Positions 14,929-22,780 of a stretch of 35,070 nt of DNA are shown here, piece by piece (the stretch's first letter is position 1; every line of letters starts with the position of its first letter). Under the pieces are notes generated by a model. The model was given only the letters and a program-made list of their open reading frames with translations. It searched no databases and had not been told where the DNA came from. The DNA is from a virus. Position numbers and translations under genes: made by a program. The stretch is taken from IMG/VR virus record IMGVR_UViG_3300043425_000986, positions 1 to 35,070 of that record, one strand, 5' to 3'.

Positions 14929-16407
14929 ATGACTTATCAAGAACTTAGGGAGATGCTCGCCGCTGAGCAGGCGCGGAACCCATACACATGGGTCACTAAT
15001 TCGTACTCCCCGGGCGGCGACGCGGACCCGCAGGTCACGAACGAGCAGGTCGTCAACAACTCGTTCAGCCTCCCGAACGGACAGTTCGTTCAGTACGACC
15101 CCGCGTCCGATTCCTTCCGTGTCGCCTCCGGTGACATGAAATCGGGCGGGATCCAGCGCTGGAACGTCGACAAGAACGGGACACAGGATCTCGGCTTCGA
15201 GAAGCGGAAGTCCAATTGGGTCAAGGTCCGCGACTCCGTCACGTCCGCAGCTCCATACATCCTTGCCGGCGCGGGCATTGCCGCAGGTGGCATTGGCCTG
15301 ATGGGCCTGAGCGGTCTCGGCGGCGCGGCGGGTGCGGCCGGTGCCGGTGCCGGTGCCGGTGCCGGTGCCGGTGCGGCGGGTGCTGGTGCTGGGATCGGCG
15401 GGCTGGAGGCGGCCGGTATCGCCGCCGCCGACTTGTTGCCAGGCGGCACGCTTGCATCGCTCGGATCGACGACCGGGGCCGCTACCGCCTCGGGGATCCC
15501 GCTCGGAAGCCTCGGCTCCGCCCTTGCATCCGGCGCGGGTGGCTCCGCCATCGCCCCCGCTGTCGCTGGGGCTGGGTCGAGCGGTTTCTCGATGCCGTCG
15601 CTGTCGAGCCTCGTGAGCGGCGACCTGATGAAGTACGCCCCGCAGGCGCTACAGGTCGCCTCTGGACTCTACGGCGCCCATCAGTCACGCAGAGCAGCCG
15701 AGGATCAGGCGAACGCCGTCCGTGAAGGCATCGCCGCGCAGGAACGCGCCGCCGATCGATCGTTGAACCTGATGCGCGAAATGTGGCAACAGGGGCGCGC
15801 CGACCAGATGCCCTGGCTCGAGGCGGGGCGCAACGCGCTCAACCGCATCAACGAGCTCAACACAGACCCGAACAGCTTCACGACGGACCCCGGCTATCAG
15901 TTCCGTGTGTCCGAGGGCGAGAAGGCGATCAACAGGGCGGCGTCGGCGCGTGGCTTTTCAGGGGCGACCCTGAAGGCGCTCGCGAAGTACGGGCAGAACG
16001 TTGCGTCGGATGAGTTCGGCAACGTCTACGACCGATTCGCGCGTCTTGCCGGCATGGGACAGAACCAGTCCAACACGATGGCGAATCAGGGATCGAACTT
16101 CGCGACCAGCTCGTCGAACACGATCAACAACCTCGGACAGGCTCAGGCCTCTGGTCTCGAAAGCATCGGCAACGCTCGGGCAGCCGGACGCGTCGGCGCG
16201 ACGAACAACATCCTGAGCGGCGTAGGCTCGGCGATCCAGAGCTGGGAGAACGGCCAGAACACTAACGAGATGCTCGACATCCTGCGGAAGTACCGGCAGT
16301 CCCAGACGCCAGCCTTCCCGTCGGCGCCTTCGGTCCCGTCGCTTCCTTCGGCCCGCTTCGGGGTACCCCCGAACATGCCGAATTACTTCACGACCGGGAA
16401 TTGGTGA
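14929..16407 (+). CDS. DNA ejection (internal virion) protein
   Basis: 492 residues. Residues about 105-225 are a low-complexity Ala/Gly segment with hydrophobic stretches (YILAGAGIAAGGIGLMGLSG, then (GA)n), as in proteins that enter membranes during ejection. The C-terminal half is helical and contains PGYQFRVSEGEKAINRAASARGFSGATLKALAKYGQNVASDEFGNVY, a block common in podoviral DNA-transfer proteins. First of three successive candidate ejection proteins, matching the P22 set gp7/gp20/gp16 in number and position. A six-unit GCCGGT tandem repeat encodes part of the Gly-Ala run. Confidence 0.8.
   Translation: MTYQELREMLAAEQARNPYTWVTNSYSPGGDADPQVTNEQVVNNSFSLPNGQFVQYDPASDSFRVASGDMKSGGIQRWNVDKNGTQDLGFEKRKSNWVKVRDSVTSAAPYILAGAGIAAGGIGLMGLSGLGGAAGAAGAGAGAGAGAGAAGAGAGIGGLEAAGIAAADLLPGGTLASLGSTTGAATASGIPLGSLGSALASGAGGSAIAPAVAGAGSSGFSMPSLSSLVSGDLMKYAPQALQVASGLYGAHQSRRAAEDQANAVREGIAAQERAADRSLNLMREMWQQGRADQMPWLEAGRNALNRINELNTDPNSFTTDPGYQFRVSEGEKAINRAASARGFSGATLKALAKYGQNVASDEFGNVYDRFARLAGMGQNQSNTMANQGSNFATSSSNTINNLGQAQASGLESIGNARAAGRVGATNNILSGVGSAIQSWENGQNTNEMLDILRKYRQSQTPAFPSAPSVPSLPSARFGVPPNMPNYFTTGNW
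15337..15372 (+). repeat. Six-copy GCCGGT tandem repeat in the ejection gene
   Basis: Six perfect GCCGGT units encode alternating Ala-Gly. Each unit is two codons, so copy-number changes by slippage would keep the frame and only lengthen or shorten the flexible, probably membrane-inserting segment. Confidence 0.85.
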
Positions 16408-16413
16408 TCCGCC

Positions 16414-17838
16414 ATGCCCATCGACTACAAGATTCCTCTCGGCGTCGACATCTCTCCGATCACGAGACTGTCGGACCTGAACAATCCGCAGCGGGTGATG
16501 CAGCTCGAAGACCTCCGAATGAAGGTCGACGAGCGCAACAGAGCGCTCGCCGAACAGGACGCCTTCAAGCAAGCGATGGCGGAGGCCAACGGCGATCTTG
16601 ACGCGGCCGTCCCGCTGTTGATGCAGCGCGGGCTGTACAAGCAAGGCATCGACCTTCAGACCGCATCGTCGAACAGGGCGAAGGCCGAGCGCGAGGCAGA
16701 GCGCGCGGGCCTCGAGTCGAACATCAAGCGCCACGAGCAGGCAACAGGAGCCCTTCGCGGCATCGTCGCGTCGGGTGCCGCGCCAACGGATGACGTTGTT
16801 CGTCAGGTGATCTCTCCCTTCGGGGACGAGCGATTCGTCGAGGGCTACATCAGGAGCCTTCCGACCCGTCCCGAGGATCGCGTCGGTGCGATCACCTGGC
16901 GTGGCGCTACGCCTGCGGACCTCAAGCCGCAGCTCGGAACGTCTGACGCGGGCGACCAGCAGGTCTTCACGTCTCGGGATCCTAGGACCGGCGGGGTGGT
17001 CGTGAATGGGACGTTCAGGAAGGGCGTGAGCCCCGTCGAGGCGTCCCAGGCGGCGCGGGCCGAGGCACAGATCGACCTCGCCCGACAGCGCGTCGACCTC
17101 GAGCGTCGTCGCCTCGATGCGCCGCCAGCGCGTACCGGGCAAGCCGCCGAGAACAAACCGATGCCGATGGACGCCATCAAGGCGGTCAACGAGGCGCGCT
17201 CTGGATCGTCCCAGCTCTCGGCAGTCAACGAACAGATCGACGGGATCGTCAAGAAGATCGACACGGGCGAGTTTCAGGTCAGCCCGCAGCTCAGGCTCGA
17301 CGCAACCATCAGGAACGCCACCGGCCGATCGAACGCGAACAGCCAGCAATACAGCGAGCTGAACGGGATGATCAATCGATTCGTCGAGGAGTCGCTCAGG
17401 CTGAACAAGGGCGTTCAAACCGAGGGCGACGCACAGCGGGCGGCCAACGCGATCAACATCAACCGCAACGACTCGCGGCTCTTGAAGAAATCGCTTGAAG
17501 AGCTGTCGAAGGTCAACGAGCGGCGGATCAAGCTCTACGCGCAAGACACCGAGACGATCCATAAGAACTACGGACGGGACCTTCAAGGGAACCCGATCCA
17601 GCAGGAGCCGGCGGCCCCATCGTTCGGCTCGATGCCTCCGCAGCTTCCTCCGCTTCCAGCGCCCGGAACCGTGATCGGCCGCGTGGCGCCTGGATCGGGC
17701 ATGCAGGCCCCGAAGGGTGAGTCAGGCGCTCAGAAGGTGGTCGGCGCGCGCGAGCTCGAAGCGTGGTCCAAGGAGTTCGCGATCTCGATGGAAGAAGCCA
17801 TCCGTCGCGCTGAGTCGCGTGGCTACAAGGTGCGGTGA
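16414..17838 (+). CDS. Putative second DNA ejection protein
   Basis: 474 residues, mostly helical and charged. Two coiled-coil-like regions are seen (about 28-110, LEDLRMKVDERNRALAEQD onward; and 205-240, RAEAQIDLARQRVDLERRRLD). LRLNKGVQTEGDAQRAANAI (about 328-347) is a block seen in phage internal virion proteins. A Pro-rich linker (about 395-420) precedes a short C-terminal helix ELEAWSKEFAISMEEAIRRAESRGYKVR. It has no catalytic motif I recognise. Assignment rests on this block and on its place between two other ejection-type genes. Confidence 0.7.
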   Translation: MPIDYKIPLGVDISPITRLSDLNNPQRVMQLEDLRMKVDERNRALAEQDAFKQAMAEANGDLDAAVPLLMQRGLYKQGIDLQTASSNRAKAEREAERAGLESNIKRHEQATGALRGIVASGAAPTDDVVRQVISPFGDERFVEGYIRSLPTRPEDRVGAITWRGATPADLKPQLGTSDAGDQQVFTSRDPRTGGVVVNGTFRKGVSPVEASQAARAEAQIDLARQRVDLERRRLDAPPARTGQAAENKPMPMDAIKAVNEARSGSSQLSAVNEQIDGIVKKIDTGEFQVSPQLRLDATIRNATGRSNANSQQYSELNGMINRFVEESLRLNKGVQTEGDAQRAANAININRNDSRLLKKSLEELSKVNERRIKLYAQDTETIHKNYGRDLQGNPIQQEPAAPSFGSMPPQLPPLPAPGTVIGRVAPGSGMQAPKGESGAQKVVGARELEAWSKEFAISMEEAIRRAESRGYKVR

Positions 17839-18386
17839 TGGACGACATCAAGCGGGACATCTTCGGAGATCTACAGCCCGGCGGCCCTGCGCCGGATGAC
17901 GTCAAGCGCGCGCTATTTGGCGACCTGATGGAGATGAGAGCGGCAGCTCCAAAGCCGATGGCTAGGCCTGCGCCCTCGCCCATGACGATCGATGACAGGC
18001 GCGCGATGTACGAGCGCCAGTTCGCGCAGGAGCCATTTCACAGACAGGCCCTGATCTCCGTCGGCGCCGGGGTCGAGGATGCGGGCCGACTGCTCGGTCT
18101 GATCGACGACGCGGGCGACACCGAGGCCTCCGCATCGGTAAATCAGCCGCTTCGAATCGCCGGGGCGGCGGTTCCCCTGATCGTTGGCGCAAGGGGCGGC
18201 GGCGGAACGCTTGCGATGGCGATGGGCCCGGCTAGAACCGCGCGAATGCTCAAGGGCGCGGCCAACACGGCAAGGTGGGCCGGCAATCGAACCGTCGACG
18301 CGGCGAAGAGCCAATTCGGCCAGACGGTGCTCGCAGGCGGTGTGCTGGGCGGCGCATACGCGACGCTCAAGGACCTTGTGAAGTAA
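17838..18386 (+). CDS. Putative third internal virion protein with N-terminal repeat
   Basis: 182 residues from ATG 17838, which shares its A with the preceding stop. Two copies of one motif open the protein: DDIKRDIFGDL (2-12) and DDVKRALFGDL (20-30). The middle is Pro/Ala-rich. The C-terminal 80 residues hold hydrophobic, Gly/Ala-rich segments (RIAGAAVPLIVGARGGGGTLAMAM and VLAGGVLGGAYATL) that could insert in a membrane. The repeats look like capsid- or portal-docking peptides, which is speculative. Its stop overlaps the next ATG. Confidence 0.65.
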   Translation: MDDIKRDIFGDLQPGGPAPDDVKRALFGDLMEMRAAAPKPMARPAPSPMTIDDRRAMYERQFAQEPFHRQALISVGAGVEDAGRLLGLIDDAGDTEASASVNQPLRIAGAAVPLIVGARGGGGTLAMAMGPARTARMLKGAANTARWAGNRTVDAAKSQFGQTVLAGGVLGGAYATLKDLVK

Positions 18387-19489
18387 TGGCTGCCCTCACC
18401 CCCTCCCCGCGCTTTCAGGCGTTCACCGCAGGCGGCGACCCGCTCGTGGGCGGCCGCCTGTACACGTACGTCTCCGGGACCTCGACGCCGGCCGCGACGT
18501 ACAACAGCAGCGCGGCAACGACAGCGAACACAAACCCCGTGATCCTCGATGCGCGCGGAGAGGCGGACGTGTGGCTTGCGGAGGGCGTGAGCTACAAGTT
18601 CGTCCTGAAGGACGCCAGCGACGCGACGATCTGGACGCGTGAGCCCGTGTCCGTCTCGGCCTCGGGAGGTTCCGGCGGCGGAACGACGCTTCCGTCGCAG
18701 GCAGGAAACGCCGGGAAATTCCTTACGACAGACGGGACGGCGTTGTCCTGGGGGACCCCTTCGATCCCAGACGCGATCAACACGGCGTCGTTCGTTCTCG
18801 AGGAAGAATTCCTCTACGTCACCGGGACGACCCCGGGGACGTACTCGAACCCCGTCCCCTCGACCCGTCTGTATCTCAACGGCAGCACGCTTGCCCCCAC
18901 ACTTTCTGTGACGAGTGGGGAGCCCGACCACCCCGGTGTTAGCCGCTGGAACATCGGAAACGGTGTGATGAGCGCGCTGTATTTCGGCCCAGCGTCGAAT
19001 TCGGCCGGTGTGCGCGTTGATCAGATCGATCGATTCGTGGCGATCGTGAAGTTCGGAAAGACTACCGGAACGAACTTCTTGAAGGCTGGATTCGGTGCCC
19101 AGATGGACACCTGGAATCACTTTGAGGAGCTCACCTTCGGCGGGAACGGCATCGGGTTCAGCGCAAAGGCTTATAACGCCGCAGGAAACCCCGTCATCGA
19201 GAACTGGAAGGTCTTCGCCGAGAAAGGCGGAGTCCAGTCACTCGTCTCGTCGTCCGTTCCGATTGCGGCCGCTGATACCTGGTACCGGCTGGAGGCCGTT
19301 CGCGCGAGCTCGGGCGACTGGTCAATGTACATCAACGGCTCGCTCGTCGCGACGATCACGTCCGCACAAGCCCCGACCGCATCGACGGGCCTCAACGCGG
19401 GCCTCACGTCCGGGCGCGGATGGCCCGGTGCGTACATCGATGTCGACTATCTAGGCGTCGCGCTCAAGGGCGCGGCGGGCAGGTACTAA
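18386..19489 (+). CDS. Tail fibre/spike protein 1: head-binding domain plus LamG-like tip
   Basis: 367 residues from ATG 18386 (TAATG overlap); the longer upstream frame overlaps the previous gene and is rejected. Residues 1-90 (LTPSPRFQAF, GGRLYTYVSGTSTPAATY, NTNPVILDARGEADVWL, YKFVLKDASDATIW) are a head-binding domain found at the N termini of podoviral tail proteins. A Gly/Ser linker follows, then from about 130 a concanavalin-like beta domain (FVAIVKFGKTTGTNFLKAGFG, WYRLEAVRASSGDWSMYINGS). The tip would bind the host surface. Its N terminus is paralogous to the next gene. Confidence 0.8.
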   Translation: MAALTPSPRFQAFTAGGDPLVGGRLYTYVSGTSTPAATYNSSAATTANTNPVILDARGEADVWLAEGVSYKFVLKDASDATIWTREPVSVSASGGSGGGTTLPSQAGNAGKFLTTDGTALSWGTPSIPDAINTASFVLEEEFLYVTGTTPGTYSNPVPSTRLYLNGSTLAPTLSVTSGEPDHPGVSRWNIGNGVMSALYFGPASNSAGVRVDQIDRFVAIVKFGKTTGTNFLKAGFGAQMDTWNHFEELTFGGNGIGFSAKAYNAAGNPVIENWKVFAEKGGVQSLVSSSVPIAAADTWYRLEAVRASSGDWSMYINGSLVATITSAQAPTASTGLNAGLTSGRGWPGAYIDVDYLGVALKGAAGRY

Positions 19490-19492
19490 GCG

Positions 19493-20587
19493 ATGGCATC
19501 ACTCGCTCCGCAGCCCAAGTTCTCGGCGTCGAAACCCGACGGATCCGCTCTCGTCGGCGGAAAGCTCTTCACGTACGCGACGGGTACGACGACCCCGCTG
19601 GCGTCGTACATCGACGCGTCTGGCGCGACGCCCAACACGAACCCCGTGATTCTGGATTCGCGCGGAGAATGCGACCTGTGGCTCGCGCCGACGCAGGCCT
19701 ACAGGCTCGTCTTGAAGGACGCGAACGACGTCCAGCTCTGGAGCATCGACGACATCCGCGGCTTCGATCCATCGCAGCTTCCGAGCACCACAGTCAACGG
19801 GACGCTTACCGTCACCGGATCGTCGAACTTCGGATCCGCTAGCTTCACGGGCTCGGTGTCCGTGTCCGGCTCGATGTCAGTCGCGGGCTCGAGCGTCCTG
19901 ACATCCGCCACGGGACTGGCGAACGGGACGCCACTGGACAGCATCGCCGGGACGCTATCGATCTCGAAGGGCGGCACAGGCAGCACATCGGCAAGCCAGG
20001 CGCTCACCAACCTCCTCCCGTCTCAGTCCGGGCAGGCTGGGAAGGTCCTCACGACGAACGGAACTGTTGCGTCATGGGGTACGGCGGGAGGCGCGCCAAG
20101 CGGGTCCGGACAGGTCCTTCAACGCGCGGTCGCGCAGAGCGTCGCGAACGTTGCGGTCACATCGACGATCTCATCGGCGGCGGCCCTTCCATCAAGCGCG
20201 TTCGGCCAAGAGATCCACTCCGTCGCGTTCACGCCCAAGGCGTCGAGCAGCCTGATCGAGTTCGATATCTCGTGGGCGGTCGCCTCGACGACGAGCGCCG
20301 GGACGGGTGCCGTTGCCGGAACGTCAGGGACTCTCGTCCTCGCAATTTTCGACGGCGGGACCACCGCGATCGCGGCAACGGCAATCCTTGCGGGATCGAG
20401 CGCCGGATATGTCAGGGCCCGGGTCTACGCGCCGGCCGGGAGTACGACGGCGCGGACCTACAGCGTTCGGGCGATGACGCTCGCCGATCTGACGGCGACG
20501 ACGGTCATCAACTACTCGATTTCTGGCGGCTCGCTGTTCGGCGGGACCCAGAAGAACAGCGTGACGATCACGGAGACCAGCGCGTGA
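19493..20587 (+). CDS. Tail fibre protein 2 with the same head-binding domain
   Basis: 364 residues, starting four bases after the first tail gene. Residues 1-85 repeat the same domain (LAPQPKFSASKPDGSALVGGKLFTY, NTNPVILDSRGECDLWL, YRLVLKDANDVQLWSID). Residues 95-200 are a Ser/Thr/Gly-rich repeat region with the phage-fibre motif ISKGGTGSTSASQALTNLLPSQ. The C-terminal 150 residues are beta-rich with no LamG signature. Two tail proteins with one attachment domain suggest either a branched fibre or two receptor-binding proteins competing for the same site. Confidence 0.78.
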   Translation: MASLAPQPKFSASKPDGSALVGGKLFTYATGTTTPLASYIDASGATPNTNPVILDSRGECDLWLAPTQAYRLVLKDANDVQLWSIDDIRGFDPSQLPSTTVNGTLTVTGSSNFGSASFTGSVSVSGSMSVAGSSVLTSATGLANGTPLDSIAGTLSISKGGTGSTSASQALTNLLPSQSGQAGKVLTTNGTVASWGTAGGAPSGSGQVLQRAVAQSVANVAVTSTISSAAALPSSAFGQEIHSVAFTPKASSSLIEFDISWAVASTTSAGTGAVAGTSGTLVLAIFDGGTTAIAATAILAGSSAGYVRARVYAPAGSTTARTYSVRAMTLADLTATTVINYSISGGSLFGGTQKNSVTITETSA

Positions 20588-20604
20588 CAGCCCGGGAGAC
20601 ACAG

Positions 20605-20796
20605 ATGAAAGAAGACATTGAACTGACGGACAGAGAGCTCGCGATTGCCGAGCGAGCAGCCGACATCGCGGTCAAGCGAATGATGGATGAGTTTTACAAG
20701 GGCGTCGGAAAGTCGGTCGTCCAGAGATTCCTCGTCATCCTCGGCGCGGTCGTGATCGCCTTTGCAGCGGGCAAGGGCTGGATCAGCCTGAAGTGA
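20605..20796 (+). CDS. Small membrane protein of the lysis region
   Basis: 63 residues with SD GGGAG before ATG 20605. A charged helix (ELTDRELAIAERAADIAVKRMMDEFYKGVGKS) is followed by one transmembrane segment (VVQRFLVILGAVVIAFAAGKGW). This layout, with a cytoplasmic amphipathic helix and a C-terminal anchor, is common in small proteins next to phage lysis genes. It may be a pinholin or antiholin partner of the 3TM holin at 22003. Its stop overlaps the next GTG. Confidence 0.7.
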   Translation: MKEDIELTDRELAIAERAADIAVKRMMDEFYKGVGKSVVQRFLVILGAVVIAFAAGKGWISLK

Positions 20797-21179
20797 AGGC
20801 GCGCGAAATGTCGGAATCTTTCGTCCGCTCCAAGGATAGTCTAGACAAGCGGTCCGCAGTGCCGACGAGGATGTTCGTTCACGGGAACGACGAGTCATTC
20901 GTCGCCGCGGCTATTTCCCTGATCGACCGCCTGACACACGCGGGCTTTGCGGTGCGGGTGACGAGGCGGCCGAAGAAGACGGACGTCGTGATGCTCGTCT
21001 GTCGCGTGAGCGACGACGAAGACCCGGACGTGACGCGCGGCATGGATCCGGAGGCCGTGAAGGCAGCCGATGCCCTGCTCCTCGTCGAGGACCCGCAGAG
21101 CGAGGAGTTCCCGTCATCGATTCGAAGGGCGCTCGAGTCGCTTGGACTCGTCGCGCCCGAGGACGCGGTGCTGCATTGA
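20793..21179 (+). CDS. Unknown protein, possible nucleotide-fold
   Basis: 128 residues if started at GTG 20793 (GTGA overlap); ATG 20808 and ATG 20871 are alternatives. From 20871 the sequence reads as alternating beta and alpha segments (MFVHGNDESFVAAAISLIDRL, GFAVRVTRRP, TDVVMLVCRVSDDEDPDVTRG, AADALLLVEDP), like a small Rossmann or TIR-like fold, but I can name no family. GATAGTC occurs at 20835-20841 inside the first codons, between the candidate starts. Overlap with the next gene (TTGA) indicates translational coupling within the lysis operon. Confidence 0.6.
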   Translation: MKAREMSESFVRSKDSLDKRSAVPTRMFVHGNDESFVAAAISLIDRLTHAGFAVRVTRRPKKTDVVMLVCRVSDDEDPDVTRGMDPEAVKAADALLLVEDPQSEEFPSSIRRALESLGLVAPEDAVLH

Positions 21180-21532
21180 GCCAGGGCCGCCTTCTTCTCT
21201 GGGTACTCCTCGGCATCGCCGCGACCTACGCGATCGCGGCGTCGAGTGAAGAGCCCTCCTCCGATCGATCGCAGGCGCGGGTGATTGCCGTCGCGGTCGT
21301 TCCGGATGGCGTCGTGGGGCTGACGGTCGAGCCGGTGAGCTACTGCGACCGGTCGGAACGCCTCGCGGTGTTCGCGGGAAAGAAAGCAGCGCTTGGGTGC
21401 TGGAGGCCTTCGGGTAGCGATTCGATCGTCATCCGGTGGCTCCAGTCCGAGGGCTCGGTGATGTCAGGCAAGACGAGCGTGATGGGCGCGCGGGCGTTCG
21501 ACCCGCCCGGTGTTAAGCGCGTGGAGGTGTGA
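21176..21532 (+). CDS. Exported or membrane-anchored unknown protein
   Basis: 118 residues with TTG start overlapping the previous stop. The N-terminal hydrophobic segment LLLWVLLGIAATYAIA (residues 6-21) is a signal anchor. The rest is probably periplasmic, with two cysteines (YCDRS, LGCWRP) that could form a disulphide. Sitting directly before the muramidase, it might be a spanin-like or lysis-control factor, but there is no lipobox and no coiled coil to support a spanin. Unknown. Confidence 0.6.
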   Translation: MSQGRLLLWVLLGIAATYAIAASSEEPSSDRSQARVIAVAVVPDGVVGLTVEPVSYCDRSERLAVFAGKKAALGCWRPSGSDSIVIRWLQSEGSVMSGKTSVMGARAFDPPGVKRVEV

Positions 21533-21533
21533 G

Positions 21534-22001
21534 ATGGATTTCAACGAGGCTTTCGATCGCGTCATCGGTCACGAAGGCGGCTATGTCAACGATCCGAGAG
21601 ATCCCGGCGGCGAGACCAAGTTCGGCATCTCCAAGCGCGCCTATCCCTCCGAAGACATCAAGAACCTGACGCTCGAGCGCGCCCGGCAGCTCTATCGGCG
21701 CGACTACTGGGACCGGGGAGGCATCCAGAACCTGCCGCCCTTCGCGCGCTTCGATGTGTTCGACGTCGCGGTCAACAGCGGCATCAGTGCCGCCGTCCGG
21801 ATGCTCCAGCGCGCCGTGGGCGTCGCCGATGACGGCGTTGTCGGCCCGAAGACGTTGGCGGCCGTCGGGTACACGCGCCCCGAGATCTTCCGCGCGCGTT
21901 TCGCCGCCGAGCGTCTCGACTTCTACGCGTCCCTGCCCACCTGGCCGGCGTTCGGCCGTGGGTGGGCCCGTCGCGTCGCGGCGAACCTGAGGGGCGTCTG
22001 A
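21534..22001 (+). CDS. Endolysin, GH108-type muramidase
   Basis: 155 residues with strong SD GGAGGTG before ATG 21534. VIGHEGGYVNDPRDPGGETKFGISKRAYP (10-38) is the GH108 signature, the Glu of HEGGY being the catalytic acid. LYRRDYWDRGGI (56-67) and the peptidoglycan-binding_3-like C-terminal part (VGVADDGVVGPKTLAAV, about 95-111) follow. It cuts the glycan strands of peptidoglycan after the holin opens the membrane. No signal peptide is evident, so export depends on the holin. Confidence 0.93.
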   Translation: MDFNEAFDRVIGHEGGYVNDPRDPGGETKFGISKRAYPSEDIKNLTLERARQLYRRDYWDRGGIQNLPPFARFDVFDVAVNSGISAAVRMLQRAVGVADDGVVGPKTLAAVGYTRPEIFRARFAAERLDFYASLPTWPAFGRGWARRVAANLRGV

Positions 22002-22002
22002 G

Positions 22003-22419
22003 ATGTGGCCCGCCGTTATCGCAGCCGTGAGTTCAGTGATCGACAAGGTGATCCCGGACCCGCAGGCCGCCGCCGAGGCGAAGCTCAGAGCCATCGAGCT
22101 AGGACAGCGCGGGGAACTTGCCGTCCTCGATGCGGACCTTCGAATGGCGCTCGCCCAGACCGAGGTCAACAAGACGGAGGCCGAGAGCCCGGACACGTTC
22201 CGTGGCGGCTGGCGTCCTTATATCGGCTGGGTGTGCGGGATGGGCCTGACCTATCAGTTCCTCGTCCGCCCCCTGCTCCCCTGGGTCGTCGCGCTCTTCG
22301 GCGTGTCCGTCCCTCCCCTTCCCTCGATCGACACCGAGCAGCTCCTCGCGTTGCTCTTCGGGATGCTCGGTCTCGGCGGACTCAGGACCTACGAGAAGAT
22401 CAAGAACGTGTCGAGGTAG
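22003..22419 (+). CDS. Holin of the 3TM (GTA-holin) family
   Basis: 138 residues one base after the endolysin stop. The first 60 residues form an amphipathic charged helix. ESPDTFRGGWRPYIGWVCGMGLTYQFLVRPLLPWVVALFGV (about 60-100) is the hallmark RP-x-IGW segment of the GTA_holin_3TM family, followed by a last hydrophobic segment (LLALLFGMLGLGGLRTYEKI). It sets lysis timing by permeabilising the inner membrane for the muramidase. It ends 11 bases from the convergent stop of the accessory gene at 22431. Confidence 0.88.
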   Translation: MWPAVIAAVSSVIDKVIPDPQAAAEAKLRAIELGQRGELAVLDADLRMALAQTEVNKTEAESPDTFRGGWRPYIGWVCGMGLTYQFLVRPLLPWVVALFGVSVPPLPSIDTEQLLALLFGMLGLGGLRTYEKIKNVSR

Positions 22420-22430
22420 GCATCTGCTCG

Positions 22431-22679
22431 TCAGATGATCGACGACTCAGACCAAGGGCCTAGCTCCACGCGGAACTCGCTCGCGCCGAGCGTGTGCAGA
22501 TACGATGCGAGAGCATCGAGGTGCTTGAACTTCCTGGCTCCGCCGCGTTGCGCCTCGAGGAGGTCTTCTGTGACGCCTTCACGCATCACGAGCACGAACC
22601 CGCCCGGTACGCCTCTCGCGACGAGCTCTCCGCTCTTGCCTGAGCGGATCAGTTGTCTCAGCAGCGGCGTATCAAACAC
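22431..22679 (-). CDS. Small protein divergent from the methyltransferase
   Basis: 82 residues from GTG 22679 (codon at 22679-22677). The C-terminal half EAQRGGARKFKHLDALASYLHTLGASEFRVEL resembles small proteins found on plasmids and mobile elements near partition genes; I cannot name a firm function. The promoter region is shared with the methyltransferase gene and contains a dyad (22688-22717). Its -10-like GATACT lies so close that the mRNA may be almost leaderless. Position suggests a regulator of the restriction cassette (a C-protein-like role), but it has no clear helix-turn-helix, so this is inference. Confidence 0.6.
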   Translation of the reverse strand: MFDTPLLRQLIRSGKSGELVARGVPGGFVLVMREGVTEDLLEAQRGGARKFKHLDALASYLHTLGASEFRVELGPWSESSII

Positions 22680-22762
22680 GGTAATTTGAAGTATCAGAAT
22701 TGCGGTTTTGATGCTTCGGCATTAAACTTCTGGCTCGCGTCGCGCATCATAGCGAACCGGCG
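22680..22762. promoter_or_regulatory. Divergent control region of the restriction cassette
   Basis: Rightward: TTGCGG (22700-22705), 17-bp spacer, TAAACT (22723-22728). Leftward: GATACT on the minus strand (22695-22690). An imperfect inverted repeat, GAAGTATCA (22688-22696) and TGATGCTTC (22709-22717), matches in 8 of 9 bases, overlaps the leftward -10 and spans the rightward -35 and spacer. Confidence 0.6.
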
Positions 22763-22780
22763 ATGCCAGGAGGGCAGCCC

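Noticed and set aside
10079-17586. Long leftward ORFs opposite coat, gp10-like, needle and ejection genes (up to 542 codons)
   Set aside because: Shadow frames, Arg/Asp/Val-rich with no domain, opposite well-supported genes.
18275-18385. Upstream extension of the first tail protein
   Set aside because: Overlaps the preceding gene and precedes the conserved head-binding domain start; ATG 18386 overlaps the previous stop.
20835-20841. GATAGTC as a promoter inside the lysis operon
   Set aside because: No -10 at the usual offset and it lies inside coding sequence unless the start is ATG 20871; counted in the motif list but not as a promoter.
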